The notes under the pieces were generated by a model. It was not told the origin of the DNA, did not search any database, and saw only the letters and a program-made list of their open reading frames with translations. A DNA stretch of 64,000 nt from Kordiimonas lipolytica (GTDB lineage Bacteria > Pseudomonadota > Alphaproteobacteria > Sphingomonadales > Kordiimonadaceae): assembly GCF_001550065.1 (NCBI RefSeq), contig NZ_LRUB01000011.1, positions 62,001 through 126,000 on the forward strand, in the 5' to 3' direction. How positions within the stretch are numbered: the first letter of the stretch is position 1; each line of letters begins with the position of its first letter. Position numbers and translations under genes: made by a program. Shown one piece after another: positions 46,340-55,395 of this stretch.

Positions 46340-47136
46340 GCGTCAATGCTCCATTCCGGTTTGCGTTTGTCAAAGAACGCTGACAGGCCTTCCTTGCCCT
46401 CAACACTGGCGCGTCGCTTCGCAATACGCTCTGCTGTGTCGGTGCGTAGTTCTTCGGTGATCGGCTTGTTCTTGACTGCGGAGATCAACGCCTTGGCATC
46501 CCGCTGAGCGCCAGGCGCGCCTGCCAGTATGTTCTTCAGGAAGATATGCGCCTTTGAAAAGGCTTCCTGAAGCGACGGGGCAGTTTCATGCACCAGTCCG
46601 ATCGTGAGGGCTTCCGTCGCGTCAAACCGCTCAGCAGTCAGGAAATATCGGCGCGCCTGGCGTTCGCCGATGGCGGCGACAACATAGGGCGAGATGGTCG
46701 CGGGCGTCAGCCCAAGCCGCACTTCAGACAATGAGAATTTGGCGTCATCCACCGCGATGGCGATATCGCAGCAGGAGACAAGCCCTATGCCGCCGCCAAA
46801 GGTGGCACCGTTGACGATAGCGATTGTGGGCTTGGGGCAGCCGTTGAGCGTCGACAGCATGTCTGAAAGCGCGATGGCGTCGCGCTTGTTCTGCTCGTCG
46901 GTATACTCTGCCGCCGCTTTCATCCAGTTAAGGTCTGCGCCCGCGGAAAAGCTTTTGCCTGCGCCCGTCAGCACGATGGCGCGGACTTCAGGGTTTTCGC
47001 CCAGCGTCTTGAAGGCGTTCTGGAGCTCCCAGATCAAGTCGTCATTAAACGCGTTGTGAACGTCTGCGCGGTTCAGCGTTACGGTTGCGACGCCGCGGTC
47101 GTCAATGCTGCAAAGAAGTGGTTTTACATCACACAT
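46336..47136 (-). CDS. liuC: Methylglutaconyl-CoA hydratase (enoyl-CoA hydratase family)
   Basis: 266 residues of the crotonase fold. LTGAGKSFSAGADLNWMK near 60 and GATFGGGIGLVSCCDIAIA near 108 form the oxyanion hole, and SEVRLGLTPATISPYV near 135 holds the catalytic Glu region. It hydrates 3-methylglutaconyl-CoA to HMG-CoA. It sits between the two carboxylase subunits, as in other liu/mcc operons. The assignment over a general enoyl-CoA hydratase rests on this position. Confidence 0.9.
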   Translation of the reverse strand: MCDVKPLLCSIDDRGVATVTLNRADVHNAFNDDLIWELQNAFKTLGENPEVRAIVLTGAGKSFSAGADLNWMKAAAEYTDEQNKRDAIALSDMLSTLNGCPKPTIAIVNGATFGGGIGLVSCCDIAIAVDDAKFSLSEVRLGLTPATISPYVVAAIGERQARRYFLTAERFDATEALTIGLVHETAPSLQEAFSKAHIFLKNILAGAPGAQRDAKALISAVKNKPITEELRTDTAERIAKRRASVEGKEGLSAFFDKRKPEWSIDA

Positions 47137-47148
47137 GACAGTTACTCC

Positions 47149-48756
47149 TTACATACGGAACACGCCGAAGCGCGTTTCTTCAGCCGGGGCGTTCATGGAG
47201 GCGGAGAGGGCAAGCCCAAGCACGCGGCGTGTGTCTGCGGGGTCAATCACGCCGTCGTCCCAAAGGCGCGCGCTGGCGTAATAGGGGTGGCCCTGTTCCT
47301 CATACATGTCGCGGATGGGTGCCTTGAACGCCTCTTCGTCCTCTGCCGACCAGTCCTCACCGCGGGCTTCCATGCCGTCGCGCTTGACGGTTGCGAGCAC
47401 GCCTGCGGCCTGTTCCCCGCCCATCACGGAAATGCGGGCGTTCGGCCACATCCAAAGGAAGCGCGGCTGATAGGCCCGGCCACACATGCCGTAGTTGCCA
47501 GCGCCGAAGCTGCCGCCAATCAGGATGGTGAATTTGGGCACATTGGCGCAGGCAACAGCGGTTACCATTTTGGCACCGTCGCGGGCGATGCCGCCATTTT
47601 CATACTTCTGGCCGACCATGAAGCCGGTGATGTTCTGGAGGAATACCAGCGGAATACCCCGCTGGGCGCAAAGTTCCACAAAGTGAGCACCCTTGAGCGC
47701 GCTTTCTGAGAAGAGCACGCCGTTGTTGGCCACAATCCCCACCGGGAAGCCGTGGATATGGGCAAAGCCGCACACCAGCGTTTCGCCGTAAAGCTTCTTG
47801 AATTCGTCAAATTCGCTGCCGTCCACGATACGCGCGATAATCTCGCGGATATCATAGGGATGGCGGCTGTCCTTCGGGATTACGCCGTAAATCTCGCGTG
47901 GGTCATAGAGCGGGGCGCGTGTTTCACGCACTTTCAATGGAATGCGCTTTTCCCGGTTCAGGTTGGAGACAATCCGCCGCGCGATGCCAAGCGCGTGATA
48001 GTCATCCTTTGCTAGATGGTCCACCACGCCAGATGTGCGGGCATGAACGTCCCCGCCACCAAGGTCTTCGGCTGATACCACTTCGCCTGTTGCGGCCTTC
48101 ACCAAAGGCGGTCCGCCCAGGAAGATGGTGCCCTGGTTTTGGACAATGATGCTTTCGTCTGCCATCGCGGGAACATAAGCGCCGCCTGCTGTACAGCTGC
48201 CCATTACAACAGCGATCTGTGGGATGCCCTCAGCCGACATCTGCGCCTGGTTATAGAAGATGCGACCGAAATGGTCGCGGTCGGGGAAGACGTCGTCCTG
48301 GTTTGGCAGGTTGGCGCCGCCGCTATCCACCAGATAAATGCAGGGAAGCTTGTTTTCGCGCGCGATCTCTTGCGCCCGCAGGTGCTTTTTCACCGTCATC
48401 GGGTAGTAGGTGCCGCCTTTGACTGTGGCGTCATTGCAAACGATCATGCATTCCGTGCCCTCAACGCGACCAATGCCTGTGATGACGCCGCCCGCAGAGA
48501 TATCAGCGTCATACATGCCGTAAGCCGCCAGTTGCGATAGCTCCAGGAACGCGGTGCCTGGGTCGATCAAGGTGTTTACCCGGTCACGTGGCAAAAGCTT
48601 CCCGCGAGACAGATGTTTTTCGCGCGCACGTTCTGGCCCACCCAGGGATATCTGGGCGATCTTCGATTTAAGGTCATCTACCTGGGCCTGCATATGGGCC
48701 GCGTTGGCTTCAAAATCAGCGCTCCCGGCCACAACGCCGGAATGGATGATTGACAT
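47149..48756 (-). CDS. mccB: 3-Methylcrotonyl-CoA carboxylase, beta subunit
   Basis: 535 residues, the size of MccB. It has the two crotonase-like carboxyltransferase lobes: the N-lobe includes [21 protein letters not shown] near 145, and the C-lobe includes [19 protein letters not shown] near 415, with a long acyl-CoA binding groove. It transfers the carboxyl group from biotin to the substrate. It is the first gene of the four-gene leucine operon and is divergent from a LysR regulator. HMG-CoA lyase, the next step, is not in the window. Confidence 0.95.
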   Translation of the reverse strand: MSIIHSGVVAGSADFEANAAHMQAQVDDLKSKIAQISLGGPERAREKHLSRGKLLPRDRVNTLIDPGTAFLELSQLAAYGMYDADISAGGVITGIGRVEGTECMIVCNDATVKGGTYYPMTVKKHLRAQEIARENKLPCIYLVDSGGANLPNQDDVFPDRDHFGRIFYNQAQMSAEGIPQIAVVMGSCTAGGAYVPAMADESIIVQNQGTIFLGGPPLVKAATGEVVSAEDLGGGDVHARTSGVVDHLAKDDYHALGIARRIVSNLNREKRIPLKVRETRAPLYDPREIYGVIPKDSRHPYDIREIIARIVDGSEFDEFKKLYGETLVCGFAHIHGFPVGIVANNGVLFSESALKGAHFVELCAQRGIPLVFLQNITGFMVGQKYENGGIARDGAKMVTAVACANVPKFTILIGGSFGAGNYGMCGRAYQPRFLWMWPNARISVMGGEQAAGVLATVKRDGMEARGEDWSAEDEEAFKAPIRDMYEEQGHPYYASARLWDDGVIDPADTRRVLGLALSASMNAPAEETRFGVFRM

Positions 48757-48883
48757 GTATGAGGTCTCCCGTCCGCACCCTTTCAGAGATCAGGGTCTGC
48801 TTTGGTTACGCATGGCAGTTTACGGCAGATCGTGATATTGGTACAATCGAATGGAAAAATGGAAACCATAGACGGTGTCTATA

Positions 48884-49753
48884 ATGGATTTGTATCTGCT
48901 GAAGTATTTTCTGGCGGTTGTGGAGACGGGTAGCTTTACCCGCGCGGCGGACCGTGTTTTCGTTACGCAGCCAACGCTTTCTGCCGGCATCAAGAAGCTT
49001 GAAGGCCAGCTTGGGCACACGCTGTTTGAGCGGTCAAACAGGCGGGTGTTCCTGACGGATGCCGGTACGCGTTTTCTGCCGCGCGCCAAGGCCATTCTGC
49101 ACGAATGCAACATGGCGGTTCAGGTGCTGGAGGCCGACGTGGCAGCCCCTGTGGTCAGGCTTGGTATCCTGACAACCTTGTCGAACCGGGGCATGGGCGA
49201 AATGCTGGCCGCTTTCAAGCAGGCTGAGCCGCGCGCGACGATTGAAATTTTCGACGGCACCGAACAGGAACTGACAAACCGGTTGGATGACCGAAGCCTG
49301 GATTATGCGCTGTCGATCCACCGGGGGCAGGGCGAGGACGTCGCGCTACCGCTTTATGAGGAAAGCTACAGCTTCATTCTGGCGAAGGACCACCCGCTTT
49401 CCGCCCGCACACGTGTGTCTGCGGCTGATCTGGCGGAGGAATATATGATTGTTCGCAGCCGGTGTGAGGTCCTCTCAGAAACCAGCCGTTATTTTACTGA
49501 CCAGAATATCCGGCCCCGCCTTGTGTACCGCACTCCGAATGACAGCCGTGCGATTGCGATGGTTGCGGCGGGCCTGGGCGGAACGGTTGTGCCGGAAAGC
49601 CTGGTTGACGACAGGGTCGCTGCCGTTCACCTGCAAGGCTTTGACTACAAGCGGAAGATTGCGCTTTTTCGGCCGGGATACCAGCTTCCGGTTGGCGTTG
49701 CCGAGCTTGGCGAACGATTTGAGCAGCATGTTGCGAATTATCTGGGTGCCTGA
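48884..49753 (+). CDS. LysR family transcriptional regulator
   Basis: 289 residues from the ATG at 48884 (the frame reaches a GTG at 48875, with poor ribosome sites for both). The winged HTH is standard: MDLYLLKYFLAVVETGSFTRAADRVFVTQPTLSAGIKKLE. The effector domain has two lobes. It is divergent from the leucine operon with 127 bases between, so it may control it; the known liu regulator LiuR is of the MerR family, so this would be another type. The spacer contains no dyad clear enough to call a site. It could equally regulate distant genes. Confidence 0.88.
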   Translation: MDLYLLKYFLAVVETGSFTRAADRVFVTQPTLSAGIKKLEGQLGHTLFERSNRRVFLTDAGTRFLPRAKAILHECNMAVQVLEADVAAPVVRLGILTTLSNRGMGEMLAAFKQAEPRATIEIFDGTEQELTNRLDDRSLDYALSIHRGQGEDVALPLYEESYSFILAKDHPLSARTRVSAADLAEEYMIVRSRCEVLSETSRYFTDQNIRPRLVYRTPNDSRAIAMVAAGLGGTVVPESLVDDRVAAVHLQGFDYKRKIALFRPGYQLPVGVAELGERFEQHVANYLGA

Positions 49754-49786
49754 CGCACAGGCCTTCGTAACTTCCGTTTATCGCAA

Positions 49787-49800
49787 AGCCTGAACAGGCT
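49787..49800 (+). other. Small hairpin after the LysR gene
   Basis: AGCCTG-AA-CAGGCT is a perfect six-pair dyad 34 bases after the LysR stop. The following sequence has only a short T run (GACGCAATTTT), so a terminator function is doubtful. Confidence 0.35.
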
Positions 49801-49968
49801 GACGCAATTTTGAATGATTGCATTTAATTTAGGGGCAGAAGGTCTCTCAATTATGGTGCTATAGTATTGCTATCTGTTTGAAGAACTTTACAAAAGCGTT
49901 GATGAGTTAATCTGGTTTTGGGTGCCGTTCGTAATGATGTCCGAGCGGTTTCAGAAAATGAGGCATTT

Positions 49969-51042
49969 ATGAATTCGGGTCGTTTGATATTGGGGGCTAT
50001 CTTCTTGACACTGGCTGGCGCTGCAGCTTGGCTGTTGATAGGGGATGGCGATGTTGGTGAACGAGGCCGTGGCCCACGGGCTGTCAGTGTCGTGACAACA
50101 TCTGCGGACCTGCGCACCTTTACCGATATCGTTGAAGCTCTTGGCACAGCAAATGCCAGGGAATCCGTGACCCTGACACCGCGTGTATCCGATACTGTTC
50201 GCGCTGTGCATTTTGATGACGGTGATATCGTTAAGGCCGGTCAGGTTCTGGTGGAACTTGAAGACATTGAAGAGAAAGCCCAGTTGCAGGAAGCCGAAGC
50301 CAATCTGCGCGAAGCCGAACGGTCTTTCCGGCGGATCGAAAATCTGGTTAAACAGGGCAATGCCTCGCCCGCGGCACTTGATACTGAGCGGCGTCGGCTG
50401 GATGAGGCGCGCTTCCGTGTGGAGGCCTCTGCTGCGCGGTTGGCCGACCAGCGCATCAAGGCGCCCTTTGACGGGCTTCTGGGCCTCAGGCAGGTTAGCG
50501 AAGGCTCGCTGATCACGCCAAACACGCCAATCACAACCATCGATGCCATCGACACCATCAAGCTGGACTTTTCCGTACCAGAGCGGTTTATCGCAACGCT
50601 GAAGCCCGGCCAGGAAGTCGAGGCCAAGGTTTCCGCCTATCCGGACCGCCTATTCAAAGGCGTGGTTACGACCATTGATAGCCGGGTAGACCCTGTAACC
50701 CGGTCGGTTATCGTTAGGGCGGAAATTCCCAACGATGACAATGCATTGCGTCCGGGACTTCTGATGCGGGTTGAAGTTATTAACCGGTCCTGGCAAGCGA
50801 TTGGCGTGCCTGAGGAGTCCGTTGTCCCAACTGGTGGCAAGACCTATGTCTTTGTGGTGAAGGGCGATGATGCTGAACGCCGTGAAGTAACACTTGGATT
50901 GCGCCGCCCGGGGTATGTTGAGGTGACAAGCGGTCTTGAGGCGGGTGAGCGCGTTGTAACCGAGGGCACCATGCGCCTTGGCCGGGCCGGCATGAAAGTT
51001 ATCGATATGGCAGCGGATAAAGCGGCTGGAGGCGCATCATGA
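49969..51042 (+). CDS. RND efflux pump periplasmic adaptor (membrane fusion protein)
   Basis: 357 residues from the ATG at 49969, chosen for its GAGG ribosome site and signal-anchor; the frame begins at 49918. An N-terminal hydrophobic segment (LILGAIFLTLAGAAAWLLI) anchors it. Then come the lipoyl-half motif TPRVSDTVRAVHFDDGDIVKAG near 75, a coiled-coil hairpin (EAEANLREAERSFRRIENLVKQ near 115-140), the second lipoyl half (IKAPFDGLLGLRQVSEGSLI near 165) and a beta-barrel. It links an inner membrane pump with an outer membrane channel. It overlaps the permease gene by four bases. Confidence 0.92.
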   Translation: MNSGRLILGAIFLTLAGAAAWLLIGDGDVGERGRGPRAVSVVTTSADLRTFTDIVEALGTANARESVTLTPRVSDTVRAVHFDDGDIVKAGQVLVELEDIEEKAQLQEAEANLREAERSFRRIENLVKQGNASPAALDTERRRLDEARFRVEASAARLADQRIKAPFDGLLGLRQVSEGSLITPNTPITTIDAIDTIKLDFSVPERFIATLKPGQEVEAKVSAYPDRLFKGVVTTIDSRVDPVTRSVIVRAEIPNDDNALRPGLLMRVEVINRSWQAIGVPEESVVPTGGKTYVFVVKGDDAERREVTLGLRRPGYVEVTSGLEAGERVVTEGTMRLGRAGMKVIDMAADKAAGGAS

Positions 51043-54000
51043 TCCTGACCGATGTTTCCGTTAAACGACCAGTTTTTGCGACGGTTATCAGCCTGCTGCT
51101 GATCGCCTTCGGCGTTCTCAGCTTCCAGCAGCTTTCTGTCCGTGAACTGCCGGATGTTGACCCGCCAGTGGTGGGTATCCGCACCAATTATCCGGGCGCG
51201 AATGCGGCTGTTGTGGAAACCCGCGTTACCCAGATTATCGAAAGCGCGATTGCCGGTGTGCCGGGGATCAAGACGATCGAGAGCACATCGAGCGATGGCC
51301 GCTCCAACATTACCATTGAGTTTATGCTGAACCGCGAGATTGACGCCGCTGCCAATGACGTGCGCGACCGCGTCAGCCGGGTCCTCAATAACCTGCCGGA
51401 AGAAGTCGAGCCACCTGAGGTCTCCAAGGCAGACAGTGATACCCGCCCGATCATTTGGTTCAGCCTTACAAGTCCGGTGATGGATATCCTGCAGCTGACA
51501 GATTATGCGGAGCGCAACATCGTTGACCGACTGTCTGTGGTGGACGGCGTGGCAGGTGTGCGCATTGGCGGGCAGAAGCGATATGCCATCCGTATCCACC
51601 TTGATCGTCAGGCCATGGCCGCGCGCGGCATTACGGTGCAAGACATCGAAAGCGTGATGCGCTCTGAGAACGTGGAATTACCTGCCGGCAAGATCCAGTC
51701 GATCAACCGCGATACCATTGTGCGCCTGAACCGCGAATATGCCCGCCCTGAAGACTTTCAGACCATGGTGATCAGGGAAGGGGCTGACGGCGGCTTTGTG
51801 CGGCTCGGCGATATTGCCCGTGTTGAATTGGGCGCAGAACGCGATGAGCGGACTTTCCGCGGCAATGGCATCCCGATCATTGGCCTTGGCGTCGTGAAGC
51901 AGTCCAAAGGCAATACGCTTGCAGTTGCCCAAGCCGCGAAAGCGGAAATGGACCGCATTCGCGAAACCCTCCCGGAAAGCATGGATTTGCTGGCGTCCTA
52001 CGATAGCTCTGTCTTCATTGAAAAAGCCATCGACGAGGTTTATTTCACGCTGGCGGTTGCCATGGGGCTGGTGGTGCTGGTGCTGTATCTGTTCCTGGGG
52101 AACATAAAAACGGTGCTGGTACCGGCCGTGACAGTGCCTGTGTGTATTATCGCCAGCTTCTGGGTGCTGAATATCACCGGCGTATCGATCAACCTGATCA
52201 CGCTGCTGGGCCTTGTGATGGCCATTGGCCTTGTGGTCGATGATGCCATTGTGGTGCTGGAGAATATCTATCGCCGGGTGGAAGAGGGTGAACCCGGGCT
52301 TCTGGCGGCTTACCGCGGCGCGCGCCAGGTGTCTTTCGCTGTTATCGCAACCACGATGGTGCTGATTGGCGTGTTCGTGCCCATCATGTTCCTGACCGGG
52401 AACGTGGGCCGTCTATTTGGCGAGCTTGCCATCACCATGACGGCGGCTGTGGCCTTCTCAAGCCTTGTGGCGCTGACGCTTTCGCCCATGCTGTGTTCCA
52501 AGCTGGTGCGCCGCCGCAACAAGAAACCGGCCTTCGCCAAGATGCTGGACCGCGCTTTCAAGCGCCTGCAGGAAGGCTACGGCAATATCCTGAAGGTGTG
52601 TTTGGCGAACAAGGCTATCATTACCCTGTGTTTCCTGACCTGCTTTGGCCTGATTGCCGGGCTGCAGCAGCGGATTCCTGCCGAACTGGCGCCCATTGAG
52701 GACCGGGGCGGTCTTTTCATGGTGATCCGCGGGCCTGAGGGCGCCAGCCATGAGTTCATGGAAGAACAGGTCTATAAGATAGAAGAACAGGTGCAGCCGC
52801 TTCTGGACAGCGGTGAGATGGTTCGCATCCTCCTGCGCGTTGACGGCGGCGGCGGTTGGGGCTTCCTGATCCTGAGCCCATGGGACCAGCGTGAACGCAG
52901 TTCGACCGAAATTCTAAATGAACTGCGGCCAAAGCTGATCATGAATGTGCCAGGCGCCATGGCGATCCCGATTGAAACATCCGGCCTGACGCGGCGCGGC
53001 GGCGGGGAAGCCTTCGAGTTTGTTATCGGTGGTGACACCTATGACGACCTTGGCCGTTTCAAGCAGATCATGCTTGAGGAACTACAGGATTATCCGGGCA
53101 TTGTGGGGCTGGACGCGGACTACCGAGAAACCCAGCCGCAGTTCAAGGTGCGGATTGACCGGGCGAGGGCGGCTGACATGGGTGTATCCATTCAGGCCAT
53201 TGGCCGGACGCTTGAGACCATGATGGGCGGTAGGCGTGTGACCACCTTCGTGCAGGACGGCGAAGAATATGATGTGATCCTGCAGGCAGAAGAAGCCGAC
53301 CGTCGCCAGCCGCTGGATATGGAAAACATCCATGTTGCGTCCGGCCGTACGGGCGAGCTGATCCCGCTGTCGAACCTTGTTAATGTGGATGAAGTTTCGG
53401 GTGCAGGCAGCCTGCGGCGTTACAACCGCGTGCGGGCGCTGACGTTGTCTGGCAGTCTGGGTGAAGGCTTTACGCTGGGCGAAGTGCTTGAACATGTCGA
53501 AGGCATTGTGCGCGACCAGATCCCGGACGTGACCAAGATCGACTATAAGGGCGCAACCCGCGAATATAAGGAAGCGGGCAGCGATATTTACTTCATCTTT
53601 GTGCTGGCGCTTGTTGTGGTGTTCCTGATCCTTGCGGCTCAGTTCGAAAGCTTCGTTCACCCGTTCATTATCATGCTTACGGTGCCGCTTGCGGTGCTGG
53701 GCGGGCTTTTAGGCCTTTATGTGGCTGGCAGTACGCTCAATATCTATAGCCAACTGGGGCTCATCATGCTCATTGGTCTGGCGGCCAAGAACGGCATCCT
53801 GATTGTTGAGTTTGCCAACCAGTTGCGGGATGAAGGCGAAGACATCCGTGATGCTATCCTGGACGCCTCCAAAACCCGCCTGCGTCCGATCATGATGACG
53901 GGCCTTTCGACGGCCATGGGTGCCGTGCCGCTGATGATGGCGGCGGGCGCAGGGGCCAACAGCCGCATCACCATTGGTGTGACGGTATTCGGCGGCGTAA

Positions 54001-54140
54001 TCGTGGCCACTTTCTTCACGCTCTTCATCATTCCGGTCTTCTATGACTATTTTGCGCGCTTTACCAAGTCGCCCGGTCATGTGGCCAGCCAGTTGAAAGA
54101 GCATGAAGAGAAGGAAGCCAAAGGCATCCCGGCGGAGTAG
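51039..54140 (+). CDS. RND efflux pump inner-membrane permease (HAE1/Mex type)
   Basis: 1033 residues with twelve membrane segments and two large periplasmic loops. TM1 includes VKRPVFATVISLLLIAFG. The proton-relay aspartates are visible in TM4 (GLVVDDAIVVLENIYRR near 400). The conserved FVP-MFLTG segment lies near 450. The second half repeats these (AQFESFVHPFIIMLTVPLA, GLAAKNGILIVEFANQLRDEG). It exports drugs, lipids or solvents using proton motive force. No outer-membrane factor or TetR regulator is next to it, so the channel is shared with another pump. Confidence 0.95.
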   Translation: MILTDVSVKRPVFATVISLLLIAFGVLSFQQLSVRELPDVDPPVVGIRTNYPGANAAVVETRVTQIIESAIAGVPGIKTIESTSSDGRSNITIEFMLNREIDAAANDVRDRVSRVLNNLPEEVEPPEVSKADSDTRPIIWFSLTSPVMDILQLTDYAERNIVDRLSVVDGVAGVRIGGQKRYAIRIHLDRQAMAARGITVQDIESVMRSENVELPAGKIQSINRDTIVRLNREYARPEDFQTMVIREGADGGFVRLGDIARVELGAERDERTFRGNGIPIIGLGVVKQSKGNTLAVAQAAKAEMDRIRETLPESMDLLASYDSSVFIEKAIDEVYFTLAVAMGLVVLVLYLFLGNIKTVLVPAVTVPVCIIASFWVLNITGVSINLITLLGLVMAIGLVVDDAIVVLENIYRRVEEGEPGLLAAYRGARQVSFAVIATTMVLIGVFVPIMFLTGNVGRLFGELAITMTAAVAFSSLVALTLSPMLCSKLVRRRNKKPAFAKMLDRAFKRLQEGYGNILKVCLANKAIITLCFLTCFGLIAGLQQRIPAELAPIEDRGGLFMVIRGPEGASHEFMEEQVYKIEEQVQPLLDSGEMVRILLRVDGGGGWGFLILSPWDQRERSSTEILNELRPKLIMNVPGAMAIPIETSGLTRRGGGEAFEFVIGGDTYDDLGRFKQIMLEELQDYPGIVGLDADYRETQPQFKVRIDRARAADMGVSIQAIGRTLETMMGGRRVTTFVQDGEEYDVILQAEEADRRQPLDMENIHVASGRTGELIPLSNLVNVDEVSGAGSLRRYNRVRALTLSGSLGEGFTLGEVLEHVEGIVRDQIPDVTKIDYKGATREYKEAGSDIYFIFVLALVVVFLILAAQFESFVHPFIIMLTVPLAVLGGLLGLYVAGSTLNIYSQLGLIMLIGLAAKNGILIVEFANQLRDEGEDIRDAILDASKTRLRPIMMTGLSTAMGAVPLMMAAGAGANSRITIGVTVFGGVIVATFFTLFIIPVFYDYFARFTKSPGHVASQLKEHEEKEAKGIPAE

Positions 54141-54142
54141 GC

Positions 54143-54928
54143 TTGAACAAGAAAATTGTGAAATGGCTAGCAAGGATGGTCGCGGTTACAGCGGCTGTCC
54201 TTGTTGCGTTTCTGGCCCTTTTCTATCGAGGCGGTACCGACGGCCAATTACGGTCAGATGTTTTGGATGAGCTGAGGGGCTTCAGTGTTTTTCTACCTGC
54301 GGGGTATGAGGACAATGCTGTTCGCCGCTATCCTGTCGTTTATTCACTTGATGGTGAAAAGGTGAGGCATGGTGCCTTGATGGCCGCAAATGCGCGTATG
54401 CTTGCGGCCCTGACAGAAACCCCAGAAGTAATCCTTGTCGCGGTACATACCCATGGGAACCGAACCCGAGACTATGCCCCAAACAAGGGCGCTGCGGCCT
54501 TTACTGAGTATCTCGGGGTTGAGCTTCGCGCCCATATCGATGCGTATTTTCGTACATCTGGGCGGAACATCATTTCCGGGCATTCATACGGCGGCTTATA
54601 TGCTTTGTATGCCTTTGCTGAACATCCCGGGCTGTTCGATGCTCATCTTGCCTTTGTGCCGTCAGTTTTTCATTATGAGCCGATCGTAGATGGCGTTAAG
54701 CACCGCTTGAGTCTGCAAGGGGCGCCGACCAGCTTGTTTCTGGTCAGCGGTATGGAAAGCCAGCAGAAATTCTGGGACGGATTTAACGGTGTAGTTAATC
54801 AATTGCAGGCTAGACCACAGCAGAATGTAGAGTGGCTGGTGGCTCACTATCCATTGCCGCATCCGTTGATCATGCTGCCAGGCCAAATCGGTGGGTTGCA
54901 GTCTTTGAAATCGTTAGGGGACGGCTAA
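54143..54928 (+). CDS. Putative esterase (esterase D/enterochelin esterase-like alpha/beta hydrolase)
   Basis: 261 residues from a TTG at 54143, which has GGAG at a five-base distance; the ATG at 54176 is the alternative. A hydrophobic N-terminus (MVAVTAAVLVAFLALFY) anchors or exports it. RRYPVVYSLDGEK near 60 and the nucleophile elbow ISGHSYGGLYALYAF near 145 match the PF00756 esterase family. The usual Asp and a C-terminal His would complete the triad; HYPLPHPLIML near 235 may hold the His. It starts two bases after the RND permease stop, and its stop overlaps the hemerythrin stop on the other strand. Confidence 0.8.
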   Translation: MNKKIVKWLARMVAVTAAVLVAFLALFYRGGTDGQLRSDVLDELRGFSVFLPAGYEDNAVRRYPVVYSLDGEKVRHGALMAANARMLAALTETPEVILVAVHTHGNRTRDYAPNKGAAAFTEYLGVELRAHIDAYFRTSGRNIISGHSYGGLYALYAFAEHPGLFDAHLAFVPSVFHYEPIVDGVKHRLSLQGAPTSLFLVSGMESQQKFWDGFNGVVNQLQARPQQNVEWLVAHYPLPHPLIMLPGQIGGLQSLKSLGDG

Positions 54929-55317
54929 GCCTCAGCCTTCTTATTTTGCATGAATTCCTTGAAGGGGATGTCGCGCACCAGAAGGTCCCGGATGAAGGCT
55001 TTCTGACATTCCTTGGCTACGTCCACCGCGCTCATGTCTGAATGCCTAAGGGACAGCAGGTGTTTGATTACTTTCCTGTGGTGGCTTTTATGGTTCTCTG
55101 CATCGGGATAATTGTTGAGGACCATCATATGCTCTTCTTTTTCGCAGTGGTTCATTAGCTCCGCCAGAAACATGTCGAGGAATTCCCGCTCGACATAGGC
55201 TGTGGGCTCTTTGTTGCTTACGAAACTGTTGAGCATCTCATAGAGGTGTCGGTGGTCGTCATCAATCTCCTTGATGTTCGTCAACCAACTCTGTGGAAAG
55301 TCGCCAGCATAATTCAT
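54925..55317 (-). CDS. Bacteriohemerythrin-like protein with a His-to-Asp change in the iron site
   Basis: 130 residues from the ATG at 55317 (GGAG at seven bases; the ATG at 55350 has no ribosome site). Iron ligands visible by spacing: His22 (IDDDHRHL), His57 and Glu61 (NHCEKEEHMM), His76 and His80 (NHKSHHRKV), and Asp116. The remaining ligand, five residues before the Asp in hemerythrins (HI-xxx-D), is Asp111 here instead of His (RDLLVRDI). The protein probably still binds iron, but oxygen chemistry may differ. Single-domain hemerythrins bind O2 or sense iron or nitric oxide. Confidence 0.82.
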   Translation of the reverse strand: MNYAGDFPQSWLTNIKEIDDDHRHLYEMLNSFVSNKEPTAYVEREFLDMFLAELMNHCEKEEHMMVLNNYPDAENHKSHHRKVIKHLLSLRHSDMSAVDVAKECQKAFIRDLLVRDIPFKEFMQNKKAEA

Positions 55318-55395
55318 CGGGCTGCTCCAAGTCCCCCAAAGAGCAACCATACACTGAATTTTAATTAGTATTAAGTGTATTTATTGGGCGGGCGA

